From the NCBI RefSeq assembly GCF_000820045.1, contig NZ_CDBJ01000071.1, positions 190,174 to 254,173 of the forward strand: 64,000 bases of DNA. The letters run 5' to 3'. Origin of the DNA: Aeromonas rivuli (GTDB lineage: Bacteria > Pseudomonadota > Gammaproteobacteria > Enterobacterales > Aeromonadaceae). Of the stretch, positions 16,899 through 25,094 are shown one piece after another. The notes beneath the pieces were generated by a model. That model did no database searches, was not told the origin of the DNA, and worked only from the letters and a program-made list of their open reading frames with translations. Positions within the stretch are counted from its first letter, which is position 1; each line of letters opens with the position of its first letter. The translations under genes were made by a program, and so were the position numbers.

Positions 16899-18965
16899 TC
16901 ACGCGGCGAATGCTTCGGCAGGTTCATCCGCCACGGCGGCGGCATCCTCCGGCGCTTCGGTGTCTTCATCCGTCGCCGCATCCTGCGTGCCCTGCTGCGT
17001 GCCTTCGGTACGGAAGATGGCGGGCATCCAGCCGGTGCCATCGGCAAGCCGTTCGGCTTCGCTGGCAATGTCGCCCTTCTTCAACTTCGCCAGCCGGGTG
17101 GCGTGGGCCGGGGCGAACATGCCCACGGCGTCCAGAATCGTGGCCTTCGGCACATGCCGGAAATAGCCCTCGGCGGTCGGCTTCCACCATGCCGCCATGT
17201 CCAGCCCAACGGCCTGCGCCAGTTCCGCGCCGGGCTGGCGCTGCGTGGCGCGGAGCGTCACCACGTCCACCGTGGAAGCCACGCACACCGCCAGCAGCCG
17301 CACCAGTTCATCTTGCGGCTTCGCCAGCAACACGGCGAACAGTTCGGCGCTGTCCTGCGGTAAGGCTTCGCCCGCCACCTGTTGCAGTTCGCGCAGCGCC
17401 ACAGCAGCGGGCGATTCCGGCCAGTCCGGGGCCATGCCTTCCAGCCGGTCTTGCACTTTCAGGCTCACGCCCAGCGGCAGGTCGTGGCCGTAACGGTGTT
17501 CCTGTAAAACGCTCTGCACCATGCCATGCACCACGGCAGCCAACGCGGCTTGCGGATGTCGGGCAACTTCGATTTGCAGCGCCGCCGTGCGATGGGCGCT
17601 CAACCGCTGCGCCAGCCGGTCGGTCATGGCTGCGGTCTTGGGCGCATCGTCGGCTTCCTCGCCTTCGTCGTCGTTCCCGGCTTCGCCTTCGCTGCCGAAG
17701 CCCTGCCGCAAGCGTTCCAGCGTGCGCAGCGCCTTGGCTTCGGCTTCGCGCATCAGGCCGCGATGCACTACGGCTTCGCCGCTGCGGTCGATGGTGACGA
17801 TGGCCCCGGCTGCGGCCTTCACGTTCGCGCCGTAGTCCAGCAAGCCATCTTCCAGCGCTTGCAGCTGCTCGCCCAGGGCTTCGCCGTCCTCCTGCAAGGC
17901 ATCGGCCTTTTCCTCGTCGTCGGCGTCCAGCGCGGCATCCACGGCCTCGGCCAGTTCGTGCAGCTTGGTTTGCAGCTTCTCGATGCGTGCGGCTTCGCGC
18001 TTGCTCGGTTCGCGGCGTTCCCTCGGGGCGCGTTGGAAGGCGTGCAGGTCGGCATGGGTCGTGCCGGGCGCGGCATCCACCCATGCCCAGCCTTCGGCCT
18101 TCACCTCGACGGCGATGCCTGCCAGTCTGTCTTGCGCCAGTCGTTCCAGCAACGCGGCATCGGTCAAATACACGCCCGCATCGCCTTCGGCGAACAGGTC
18201 GCGGCGGATGCCGCCGCCTGCGGCGTCGTAGGTGTCCAGCCCGACGAAGCGCACCAGCGGATGCCGGTAGGCGTCGATTTCGCGCTCGGTCAGACGGTCG
18301 CGCAGCGCAGACGGCTGGCGCTGCCACGTCGGCGCATCGTAGAAGGCGCTTTCCTGTGCGGCGTGGTCGTCGGTGATAGACAAGGCCATCAACTGATCGA
18401 GCGCGACGGCATCGGCGCGGTAGTCGGTCAGCAGGCGCGGCGACACGTTGGCGAGTTTCAGGCGGCGCTGCACCACCAGCGGTGTGACGCTGAAATCCGC
18501 CGCTATGTCCTCGATGCTGCGGCCCTCCATCACCAGTGCGGCGAATGCCTCGAACTGATCGGCGGGGTGCATCGCTTCGCGCTGCACGTTCTCGGTGAGG
18601 CTGGCCGTGCGGGCGGTGCCATCGGCCACCAGCAGGCAAGGCACTTCCCATTCCTTGCTGATGCGGTGTTTCTTCGCCAGCAGCTTCAACGCAGCGAGAC
18701 GACGGCCACCGGCCACGACTTCGTAATGTTCGCCATCAGCGGCGGCAATGACGATGAGGTTTTGCAGCAGGCCGACACGCTGGACGCTGGCGGCAAGTTC
18801 GGGAATCGACATGCGCGGGGTCTTGCGCACATTGCGGCCCGTGGGACGCGACACCAGCCGCGACAGCGGAACCAGAATCAGGTTTTTCGTGGGGTCGGCG
18901 GCTTCCAGCGCGGGGGCTTGGATGGCGCGGGCTTCGGTTTGGGAAACTTGGGTATTGGCGTTCAT
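16899..18965 (-). CDS. ParB/RepB/Spo0J-type nuclease-domain protein
   Basis: A 688-residue protein, much longer than a minimal ParB. Residues about 30-130 are the ParB/sulfiredoxin-like domain (LVPLSRLVSRPTGRNVRKTP, VVAGGRRLAALKLL, LTENVQREAMHPADQFEAF), followed by a helix-turn-helix (SIEDIAADFSVTPLVVQRRL), a coiled-coil acidic middle part (about 330-400) and a long C-terminal region ending in a Glu/Ala-rich tail. ATG at 18965 is chosen at MNANTQVSQTEARAIQ. Large proteins of this kind are common ICE and plasmid genes; CTP-dependent clamp activity is known for ParB, but not shown for this branch. Confidence 0.88.
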   Translation of the reverse strand: MNANTQVSQTEARAIQAPALEAADPTKNLILVPLSRLVSRPTGRNVRKTPRMSIPELAASVQRVGLLQNLIVIAAADGEHYEVVAGGRRLAALKLLAKKHRISKEWEVPCLLVADGTARTASLTENVQREAMHPADQFEAFAALVMEGRSIEDIAADFSVTPLVVQRRLKLANVSPRLLTDYRADAVALDQLMALSITDDHAAQESAFYDAPTWQRQPSALRDRLTEREIDAYRHPLVRFVGLDTYDAAGGGIRRDLFAEGDAGVYLTDAALLERLAQDRLAGIAVEVKAEGWAWVDAAPGTTHADLHAFQRAPRERREPSKREAARIEKLQTKLHELAEAVDAALDADDEEKADALQEDGEALGEQLQALEDGLLDYGANVKAAAGAIVTIDRSGEAVVHRGLMREAEAKALRTLERLRQGFGSEGEAGNDDEGEEADDAPKTAAMTDRLAQRLSAHRTAALQIEVARHPQAALAAVVHGMVQSVLQEHRYGHDLPLGVSLKVQDRLEGMAPDWPESPAAVALRELQQVAGEALPQDSAELFAVLLAKPQDELVRLLAVCVASTVDVVTLRATQRQPGAELAQAVGLDMAAWWKPTAEGYFRHVPKATILDAVGMFAPAHATRLAKLKKGDIASEAERLADGTGWMPAIFRTEGTQQGTQDAATDEDTEAPEDAAAVADEPAEAFAA

Positions 18966-19045
18966 GGTGATAACTCCTATCGATTCAGGGATGCAGCAGC
19001 GAAGAAAGCGACAAGGGCTGCTGCCTGCCCCTGCCGCGTGGGGAT

Positions 19046-19876
19046 TCAGGTTTTCAACTGGGGCAGGCCATCGGCCAGCAGCCACAGGGCGCGGTTCAGG
19101 CGCACATCGGAATCGATGCCCTGCACGGGGCGCGTGCGCTGGCGGCGTCCGTTGGCGCTGCGCCCGGTCAAGCCGCCTTTGGTCAAGTTCTCCTGCGTGC
19201 GGTTGAACACGCTCCACAGGTCGGGACGGCGGTCATCGAACCGGCGCGGCATGAGGATTTGCGATTCGGTGATGGGCGCGGGCTTGCTGCCGGTGGTGTC
19301 GAACTTGAGGGACAACGCGGCGCGGGCGAACACTTCGGATTCGCCATCGTCCAAGGTGATGCCGCGCATGGCATCGCGGGATTCCTTCACCCGGTCGAAG
19401 CCGCGCAAGACTTCATAAGCGCCGTCGATGACGGAACCGGCCACGTCACCTTTGTGGGGCACGCGCACATCGGCTACGGTGTCGCCGCATACAAGGCCAT
19501 TGCTGCACACGAACCGGAACATGCCGGCCAGCATCTGATAGCTACTGGTGCCGTCATGCGAGTTCAGAAGCACAATTTCATTGGCTTCCGCGCCGTTGAT
19601 CTGGCTCGCGTGCCGCAGGCGCAGCATGTGTTTGGTGTATTCGCGGCGGTCGTCGTGCCGCACGCGGGTTTGTGCTGCCATGAAAGGTTCAAACCCTTCC
19701 TTGCGCAGTTCCGCCAGCACGGCGGCGGTGGGGATGTAGGCGTACCGTTCGGAGCGGCTTTCGTGCGGGGCGTCCGCGAAGATAGACGGGGCCACGCGGC
19801 GGATTTGATCGTCGGACAGCGGGGAATCGCTGCGCAGCGTCGGGGAATGGGAAGCGAAGCGGGAGGCGAGTTGCAT
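19046..19876 (-). CDS. DUF932 protein
   Basis: A 276-residue protein of the DUF932 family found on phages and conjugative elements. Conserved-looking parts are RYAYIPTAAVLAELRKEGF, the segment ANEIVLLNSHDGTSSYQMLA and FRFVCSNGLVCGD. No membrane segment or known catalytic motif is visible. It starts at 19876 and is followed after 80 bases by the ParB-like gene, probably on one leftward transcript. The function is unknown. Confidence 0.88.
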   Translation of the reverse strand: MQLASRFASHSPTLRSDSPLSDDQIRRVAPSIFADAPHESRSERYAYIPTAAVLAELRKEGFEPFMAAQTRVRHDDRREYTKHMLRLRHASQINGAEANEIVLLNSHDGTSSYQMLAGMFRFVCSNGLVCGDTVADVRVPHKGDVAGSVIDGAYEVLRGFDRVKESRDAMRGITLDDGESEVFARAALSLKFDTTGSKPAPITESQILMPRRFDDRRPDLWSVFNRTQENLTKGGLTGRSANGRRQRTRPVQGIDSDVRLNRALWLLADGLPQLKT

Positions 19877-20040
19877 GGTCTTTCTCCAAGAGTTGCTGCT
19901 GTGGTTTCAAAGCTGACCGGATTCCAAGATTCGGAGCCCGTTGTGGCTTCGGTTGGTTCGGCGCAGAGACCTGGGCCGGTCCCTGTTTGCCGCCGTCTTT
20001 CCTGAGTTCATCGCCCGCGAAAAACCGGGCCAGCGAGGGA

Positions 20041-20120
20041 CTGGCCGTCAAGGAAGAAGCGCAGGGTTGGTGCGGCCCGCAGCGCAGCGAGGACTCGGCC
20101 CTGCGCGCCTTGACGGCCAG
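20041..20120. other. 80-nt nested hairpin element
   Basis: CTGGCCGTCAAGG (20041-20053) pairs exactly with CCTTGACGGCCAG (20108-20120). Inside it GCGCAGGG (20059-20066) pairs exactly with CCCTGCGC (20099-20106), and a small TGCGG-c-CCGCA hairpin lies at 20071-20081. Such an extended fold suggests a structured RNA, a single-strand origin or a protein-binding cruciform; which of these is unknown. Confidence 0.6.
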
Positions 20121-20386
20121 GCACCGCGGGCTACGGTCGCGGGAAAAAGCGATGAACTTGGGGAAAGACGAACAGCGGCCGATGGGCCAGGGAGATGCGC
20201 TGAAACCAACGCCGCGCGGCGAGCGCCCCTGCGTGCCAGCGGCACGCCTAGCTGGTTAGCTATTGGCCGATCAGGTGCAACCTGTTCGGCTGCATTCGAG
20301 GGGCGCTAAGCAAGGCGCGGCGGGGATGGGCTGTCCAGCCGATCCCCTGGAGGGCAAGCGTCGCGCGCAGGCCAGGAGCGAAGAGA

Positions 20387-20482
20387 CGGCCGGAGGCATC
20401 AGGGATCAAAGCCGCATGGCCGCGACTCGGTACGAGGCGCGGGGCAACGCCCGCGAGCCCGACGGCGGGACGCCGGGATGCA
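20387..20482. repeat. Diverged copy C of the dispersed element repeat
   Basis: The blocks CAGGGATCAAAGCCGCATGG, GGCGCGGGGCAACGCC and GACGGCGGGACGCCGGGATG follow the order seen in copies A and B, but with many changes. It again lies at the end of a block, here where the backbone meets the cassette. Confidence 0.5.
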
Positions 20483-20533
20483 ATGCCACTCGTGACAAAA
20501 AGTAAATGACTTAAAAGCCCAGATGAGCCACAA

Positions 20534-20543
20534 TGTAGCTACA
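20534..20543. promoter_or_regulatory. Palindrome upstream of the RelB-like gene
   Basis: TGTAGCTACA is a perfect 10-base palindrome 20 bases before the RelB/DinJ-like start. RelB-type antitoxins bind such palindromes to repress their own operon, so this may be a remaining operator. Confidence 0.45.
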
Positions 20544-20563
20544 ACCACCTCTGAGCATATGAA

Positions 20564-20755
20564 ATGGCTAGCACTGACGTCGTTCGTGCCCGGATAGACG
20601 GGCATATCAAAGAAGAAGCGAGCAGCGTCTTGGCCGAGATGGGACTGTCTGTTTCGGATGCCATCCGTATGCTGCTAACCCGCATTGCAGCGGACAAAGC
20701 GCTGCCGTTTGACGTCAATCGCGTCCTTCCCCATTCGGATCGGAAGACGCCATGA
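20564..20755 (+). CDS. RelB/DinJ-type antitoxin, C-terminally truncated, no toxin
   Basis: A 63-residue protein. Residues 1-51 match the DNA-binding half of RelB/DinJ antitoxins: VVRARIDGHIKEEASSVLAE, then MGLSVSDAIRMLLTRIAADK and ALPFDV. The family continues for roughly another 25-35 residues that wrap the toxin, but here the frame ends in NRVLPHSDRKTP, which looks like unrelated joined sequence. No YafQ/RelE-like toxin gene follows; the next gene is an ABC-3C component. It may be a relic, or it may have been kept as a repressor for the downstream defence genes. Only 28 bases separate it from the next start. Confidence 0.75.
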   Translation: MASTDVVRARIDGHIKEEASSVLAEMGLSVSDAIRMLLTRIAADKALPFDVNRVLPHSDRKTP

Positions 20756-20783
20756 GGTTGTGCCTGAAAACACTTAACCAGTC

Positions 20784-21719
20784 ATGGCCCTGAACCGCAT
20801 GGATCGCATACAACAGCTCGGCTACGAAAAAGATTTCCGCATCATCTTCCTTGAAGCCAAGGGGGACGGATTTCAGCGCCTGTTCGAAAAACTGATGGCG
20901 AAGGCCCACCCGAACGACTTCATGGCCTGCCGACCATGGGGCAATGTCGGCGACAGAAAAAATGACGGGTACCTGCCATCGGCTCGAACCCTATTTCAGA
21001 GCTATGCCCCCAATGAGTTGAGTGCTGCCGAAGCCATCAAAAAGATCAACGAGGATTTCGAGGGCGCAAAAGAGCATTGGGAAAAATATTTTGGTGAGTG
21101 GACTTTTGTCCATAACGCACCCGATGGGCGCCTTGGCCCCCACATCATCGAAGCGCTGGCCAAGCTCGCGCAAGAAAACCCGAAGATCAAGATTGGCCAC
21201 TGTGGTTGGGATGAAATGCTTTCGAAGTTTCGCCAGCTCAGCCTGCAGGATCTCGAATCTTGGTTCGGCCCCTCGCTGACCATGGAAGCAAACGTCAATC
21301 TGGGCTATAGCGATTTGATGGCCGTACTTACGCACATCAACGTTGCTCCCGCTCCAGAGACGAGTGAAGTCAAAGATGTCTCGCGGGGGAAAATCGAGGC
21401 AAATCTTCTATCCGCGGTAGTCGCCGACTTTTTGAAGATTGGGATGCAGAAGTCGCCATTGGTGACGCAGTTCTTCGATAACTGGAAGAACCCCGTGTAC
21501 GGCGAACAAATTGCCTCGGCATTCAAGAATAAATACGTGTCTTTGAGGGATGCGATCCCCTCGCGTCATCCCGATGAAATCTTTGGACAGCTTGAAACCT
21601 GGGCAGGGGGAGTCGTAAACACGACACCCACACATAAGGCGGCGGTGCTGGCGGTCATGGCCTATCTGTTCGACAAGTGCGAGATATTCGAAGATGCCCA
21701 AGCGGTGAGGTCAACATGA
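20784..21719 (+). CDS. ABC-3C system effector-type component
   Basis: A 311-residue protein, first gene of a three-gene ABC-3C operon. The N-terminal half (residues about 10-150) has FLEAKGDGFQRLFEKLM followed by GNVGDRKNDGYLP and TLFQSYAP, an arrangement that resembles a restriction-endonuclease-like core (acidic helix, D-x-K-x-D-G turn, Q-x-Y strand); this is my reading, not a proven fold. Residues about 195-305 are helical and match in position the C-terminal domain that such effectors use to dock to the other components. The start lacks a strong ribosome site; M6 (20799) is an alternative. Its stop overlaps the next start (ATGA). Confidence 0.65.
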   Translation: MALNRMDRIQQLGYEKDFRIIFLEAKGDGFQRLFEKLMAKAHPNDFMACRPWGNVGDRKNDGYLPSARTLFQSYAPNELSAAEAIKKINEDFEGAKEHWEKYFGEWTFVHNAPDGRLGPHIIEALAKLAQENPKIKIGHCGWDEMLSKFRQLSLQDLESWFGPSLTMEANVNLGYSDLMAVLTHINVAPAPETSEVKDVSRGKIEANLLSAVVADFLKIGMQKSPLVTQFFDNWKNPVYGEQIASAFKNKYVSLRDAIPSRHPDEIFGQLETWAGGVVNTTPTHKAAVLAVMAYLFDKCEIFEDAQAVRST

Positions 21720-21967
21720 TCCTACCGTCCAAGCATCTTCCGCAAGATCGCGCGCTACTCACCGTGGGCGGTCATGTCCTGACTTTTCTCGCGCGTCCAA
21801 AAACGGTTTCCGCGTTGTGGGAGGAATTGAACCGACAGGACCAAGGGATGGTTGCCATTCGCCCTCGGCGAATAACCTACGACTGGTTCGTGCTTGCGCT
21901 GGACCTGCTGTATTCCCTTGGAACTATCGAACTTGAAAATGGCCTTGTGGCACGGAGGGAAGCTTGA
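21716..21967 (+). CDS. ABC-3C middle component
   Basis: An 83-residue protein, MILPSKHLPQDRALLTVGGH onward, with helix-strand content expected of the small winged-helix-like middle component of ABC-three-component systems (LWEELNRQ, TYDWFVLALDLLYSLGTIEL). ATG at 21716 overlaps the stop of the effector-type gene by four bases, and its own stop overlaps the TTG start of the ATPase gene, so all three are translationally coupled. It probably links the effector to the ATPase. Confidence 0.75.
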   Translation: MILPSKHLPQDRALLTVGGHVLTFLARPKTVSALWEELNRQDQGMVAIRPRRITYDWFVLALDLLYSLGTIELENGLVARREA

Positions 21968-23685
21968 TTCACCATCTTTTCAGCACGCTGCCCACCTTCA
22001 AGAATCTCGGCGATTTGAAGCCAGGTCTGAACGTGCTGCTTGCCCAAAAAACCGAAGGCGCAAGTACCAAGCAAACGCGCAACCGCGCAGGCAAAACGAG
22101 TTTCATTGAAACAGTTCATTTTCTGACCGGCTCGGAAGCCGGTCCTGATTCCATCTTCCGCACGCCGGAGTTGGCCGAATACACCTTCGGCATGGACTTC
22201 GATTTGAAAGATGCGCGTACCGTCGTCGAGCGCAGCGGTAGTGCCAAAGCCAAGATCTACGTTACAACGCCCCCGGAGGCCAAGCGCAAGCTATCGGCAA
22301 CCGATTGGGTCACGTTCCTCGGTGAGGAGATGTTCGGCCTGAGCAGTCTCGAAGCTGCAGGCAGCAAGCCCCCTTCGTTTCGGTCATTGTTTGCCTACTT
22401 TGTGCGGCGCCAGATGAGCGGCGCGTTCACTACGCCAGAGAAGCAGGCCACCATGCAGGGAACGGGCGACATGCAAATGGCGCTGATGTTTCTGCTTGGG
22501 CTCGACTGGCAGATCGCGCGCGATTGGCAAGCGGTTCGTGATCGTGAAAAGACCTTGGAAGAATTGAAGAAGGCGGCGGGTACGGGGGCGTTCGGATCAA
22601 TCATCGGCAAGGCCGCTGATTTGCGAACGCAGTTAACCCTGCAGGAATCTCGCCTCAAGAAGCTCTATTCGGAAATCGAAACCTTCCAAGTATTACCTGA
22701 GTACCGGGAACTGGAAGTCGAAAGCGCCAAGCTGACGCGTCAGCTCAATGAACTGGCCAATGCCAACACCATAGACTTCGCAGCCATCCGCGACCTCGAA
22801 GGCGCGCTGGCCTCCGAAATCCCACCGGATCTGGAAGACCTGCAAGCGATCTATCAGGAAGCGGGCGTTGCACTTCCAGGCCTCGTAAAGCGTCGATACG
22901 AGGATGTGAAAAGCTTCCATCAATCGGTTGTGCGCAATCGTAAGGACTATTTGTCCAGCGAACTTGAAGCGGCACAGCTACGCATCGAGTTGCGCGACAG
23001 CCAGAAAGCGCAACTCGATCAGCGACGTGCGGAGATCATGGGCATCCTCAGGAGTCATGGCGCACTGGATCAGTTCCTCAAGTTGCAGGGGGAATTAGGT
23101 CGCCTGGAATCGGAAGTGGAATCCCTACGGCAGCGTTTCGAAGCGGCCGAGCAGCTCGAAGGCACGAAAAACGAGTTGGAGATCGAGCGCAACCGGCTCA
23201 CGATCCGGCTGCGTCGCGATTTTGCCGAGCAGAAGGATCGGCTGGCCGAAGCCATCGTCGCTTTCGAGGAAACGTCGCAACGCCTCTACGAGTCGGCCGG
23301 CAGCATGACCGTCGACGAAACCTCCAACGGCCCGATGTTCAAGTTTCCGATGCAGGGTCAACGCAGCAAGGGCATCAAGAACATGCAGATCTTCTGCTTC
23401 GACATGATGCTTATGCGCTTGTGCCACAAGCGGCAAATAGGACCCGGCTTCTTGATCCATGACAGCCACCTGTTCGACGGTGTTGACGGCCGGCAGGTGA
23501 TCAGCGCCTTGCGCTTGGGTTCGGAGATTTCGCAGGAACTTGGTTTTCAGTACATCGTGACGATGAATGAAGACGACGCCTTTAAAGAAACCATCGATGG
23601 CTTCGATCTCAATGACCATGTGCTTCCAACGCGTTTGACCGATGCCACGGAAGATGGTGGGCTGTTCGGAATTCGGTTTGGATAG
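21964..23685 (+). CDS. ABC-3C ATPase (DUF2326, SMC/Rad50-like)
   Basis: A 573-residue ATPase with a TTG start overlapping the previous stop. The P-loop is in RNRAGKTSFIE (Lys44, Thr45), followed by the strand-helix of an SMC/RecF-like head. Residues about 195-430 are mostly charged heptad-like coiled coil (for example LRTQLTLQESRLKKLYSEIE). The C-terminal head half is the DUF2326 region, with MFKFPMQGQRSKGIKNMQIF and the LIHDSHLFDGVDGRQ motif that replaces a usual Walker B block. In the ABC-3C model, the ATPase senses foreign nucleic acid or another cue and triggers the effector through the middle component. Confidence 0.85.
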   Translation: MIHHLFSTLPTFKNLGDLKPGLNVLLAQKTEGASTKQTRNRAGKTSFIETVHFLTGSEAGPDSIFRTPELAEYTFGMDFDLKDARTVVERSGSAKAKIYVTTPPEAKRKLSATDWVTFLGEEMFGLSSLEAAGSKPPSFRSLFAYFVRRQMSGAFTTPEKQATMQGTGDMQMALMFLLGLDWQIARDWQAVRDREKTLEELKKAAGTGAFGSIIGKAADLRTQLTLQESRLKKLYSEIETFQVLPEYRELEVESAKLTRQLNELANANTIDFAAIRDLEGALASEIPPDLEDLQAIYQEAGVALPGLVKRRYEDVKSFHQSVVRNRKDYLSSELEAAQLRIELRDSQKAQLDQRRAEIMGILRSHGALDQFLKLQGELGRLESEVESLRQRFEAAEQLEGTKNELEIERNRLTIRLRRDFAEQKDRLAEAIVAFEETSQRLYESAGSMTVDETSNGPMFKFPMQGQRSKGIKNMQIFCFDMMLMRLCHKRQIGPGFLIHDSHLFDGVDGRQVISALRLGSEISQELGFQYIVTMNEDDAFKETIDGFDLNDHVLPTRLTDATEDGGLFGIRFG

Positions 23686-23765
23686 AGGTGTATTTAGAAA
23701 ATTGAAGGCCTGAGTGTGAACGCGTTGCCGGGGCCTAACGAAAAAAATTAAGGGACCTAAAAATC

Positions 23766-25094
23766 ATGACAAAACCCCCAAGCGCAAGCACTGCCCCAGT
23801 TGCCGCACCTGTTGTCGCCGCCGCACCGACGTCTGCACTTCCATTCCCAGCGCTCCACGACGCAGCGCAGCAAGCAAGAAATCTGCGGCAGGTGCTCCAA
23901 GATGACAAGCAGCGTATCGGCTGTTTCCTTGGTGCGGGTTGCCCGCTTGGAATCTACGATGCGGCCGGCAAAGACAGCGTCGTGCTAATCCCGGCCATCG
24001 TCGAACTGACGAAGCGGGTCGCTGCCGGGCTGGAGGCAAGCGACAGCGCTTCCGGAGCCACATCAAAGTTCAAGGCGCATTGGGATGCATTGTGTGTGGA
24101 ATGCAAACCATCCGATGACAAGGACCCGACCGTTGAAGACGTATTGACAGAGTTGCGCACTCTGGCCAATCGGCGCGGGACTGCCGAGATTTTGGGAATG
24201 TCGAAGGAGAACTTAAGTGACCTGGATAACAAAGTCTGCGCACTGATTGCAACTGAGATGCGTAAGCCGCTCCCCGCCTATCGCAGTTCATACAATCGCT
24301 TTGCATCGTGGATCGGTGGCGTTCAACGTGATGCTCCAGCGGAAATATTTACGCCTAACTATGACCTGCTTTTTGAACAGGCGCTTGAACAGCATCCGCT
24401 ACCGCACTTCGATGGTTTTGTTGGCTCACGAGAACCATGGTTCGATTTGGCGTCGATCGAGCACGACGTAATTCCCGCGAGGTGGACGAGGCTGTGGAAG
24501 CTACACGGCTCCATCAATTGGGAGAAGAGCGAGGAAATCGTGAGTGGGGCGAAGATTACGCGCGTTGTTCGCGTCACACGTGAGGCCGCAGCAGGCAAGG
24601 TAATGATCTTCCCTTCGCACCTCAAGTACGACCAAAGCCGTCGCATGCCATATCTCGCAATGCTTGATCGACTAAGGGCATTTTTCCACGGGAAGGATGC
24701 TCCCAGGCTTGTTGTGTGCGGATATTCCTTTCTCGACGACCACCTCAATGAAGTTTTGCTAGATGGATTGCGGGGCAACCGGAACGCTCAATGCTTTGCG
24801 CTGATGTATTCAGGTCTCGGACAACATTCGAGAGTTGTCGACTACGCAGTAAAACAGAGCAACCTCACCGTTCTGGCTTGGGACGGAGCAGTCGTAGGAA
24901 CGCGCGTGGGGCTTTACCGTCCCGGAACCATTGGAGGCCACGAGCACACGCCGTGGCTGATGGAAGAAGCGGCCGCCGGTGGCGATCCCAAAGAACTTCA
25001 GCCACGTAGCCGTCTCGGAGACTTCCACTATTTTGGTCTTTTTCTCGAACAACTTTGTGGTGGGAGCAATCATGATGCGCAGCCCATCGTCTAA
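23766..25094 (+). CDS. SIR2-like NADase of a SIR2-HerA defence pair
   Basis: A 442-residue protein. After an Ala/Pro-rich N terminus (residues 1-28), a SIR2 Rossmann domain carries the NAD-binding GAG motif (FLGAG, residues 54-58), the TPNYD motif (196-200, with Asn198 and Asp200) and the catalytic histidine in KLHGSINW (His247). In anti-phage SIR2 proteins these residues support NAD+ hydrolysis. ATG at 23766 has AAGGGA upstream. Its last 23 bases overlap the HerA gene, and the pair is therefore coupled. SIR2-HerA pairs are a known anti-phage system in which NAD+ depletion or nuclease activity stops infection. Confidence 0.9.
   Translation: MTKPPSASTAPVAAPVVAAAPTSALPFPALHDAAQQARNLRQVLQDDKQRIGCFLGAGCPLGIYDAAGKDSVVLIPAIVELTKRVAAGLEASDSASGATSKFKAHWDALCVECKPSDDKDPTVEDVLTELRTLANRRGTAEILGMSKENLSDLDNKVCALIATEMRKPLPAYRSSYNRFASWIGGVQRDAPAEIFTPNYDLLFEQALEQHPLPHFDGFVGSREPWFDLASIEHDVIPARWTRLWKLHGSINWEKSEEIVSGAKITRVVRVTREAAAGKVMIFPSHLKYDQSRRMPYLAMLDRLRAFFHGKDAPRLVVCGYSFLDDHLNEVLLDGLRGNRNAQCFALMYSGLGQHSRVVDYAVKQSNLTVLAWDGAVVGTRVGLYRPGTIGGHEHTPWLMEEAAAGGDPKELQPRSRLGDFHYFGLFLEQLCGGSNHDAQPIV

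Larger units (their letters stand above)
19877..20563. other. Junction region between backbone and defence cassette
   Basis: About 687 bases without a supported gene. It contains an 80-base nested hairpin (20041-20120), a diverged copy C of the dispersed repeat (about 20387-20482) and, from about 20,480 onward, a sharp change to AT-richer sequence. The composition change probably marks where the cassette was inserted. Confidence 0.6.

Noticed and set aside
17526-19418. 630-codon plus-strand frame antisense to the ParB-like gene
   Set aside because: Shadow of the ParB-like gene, which has clear domains on the other strand.
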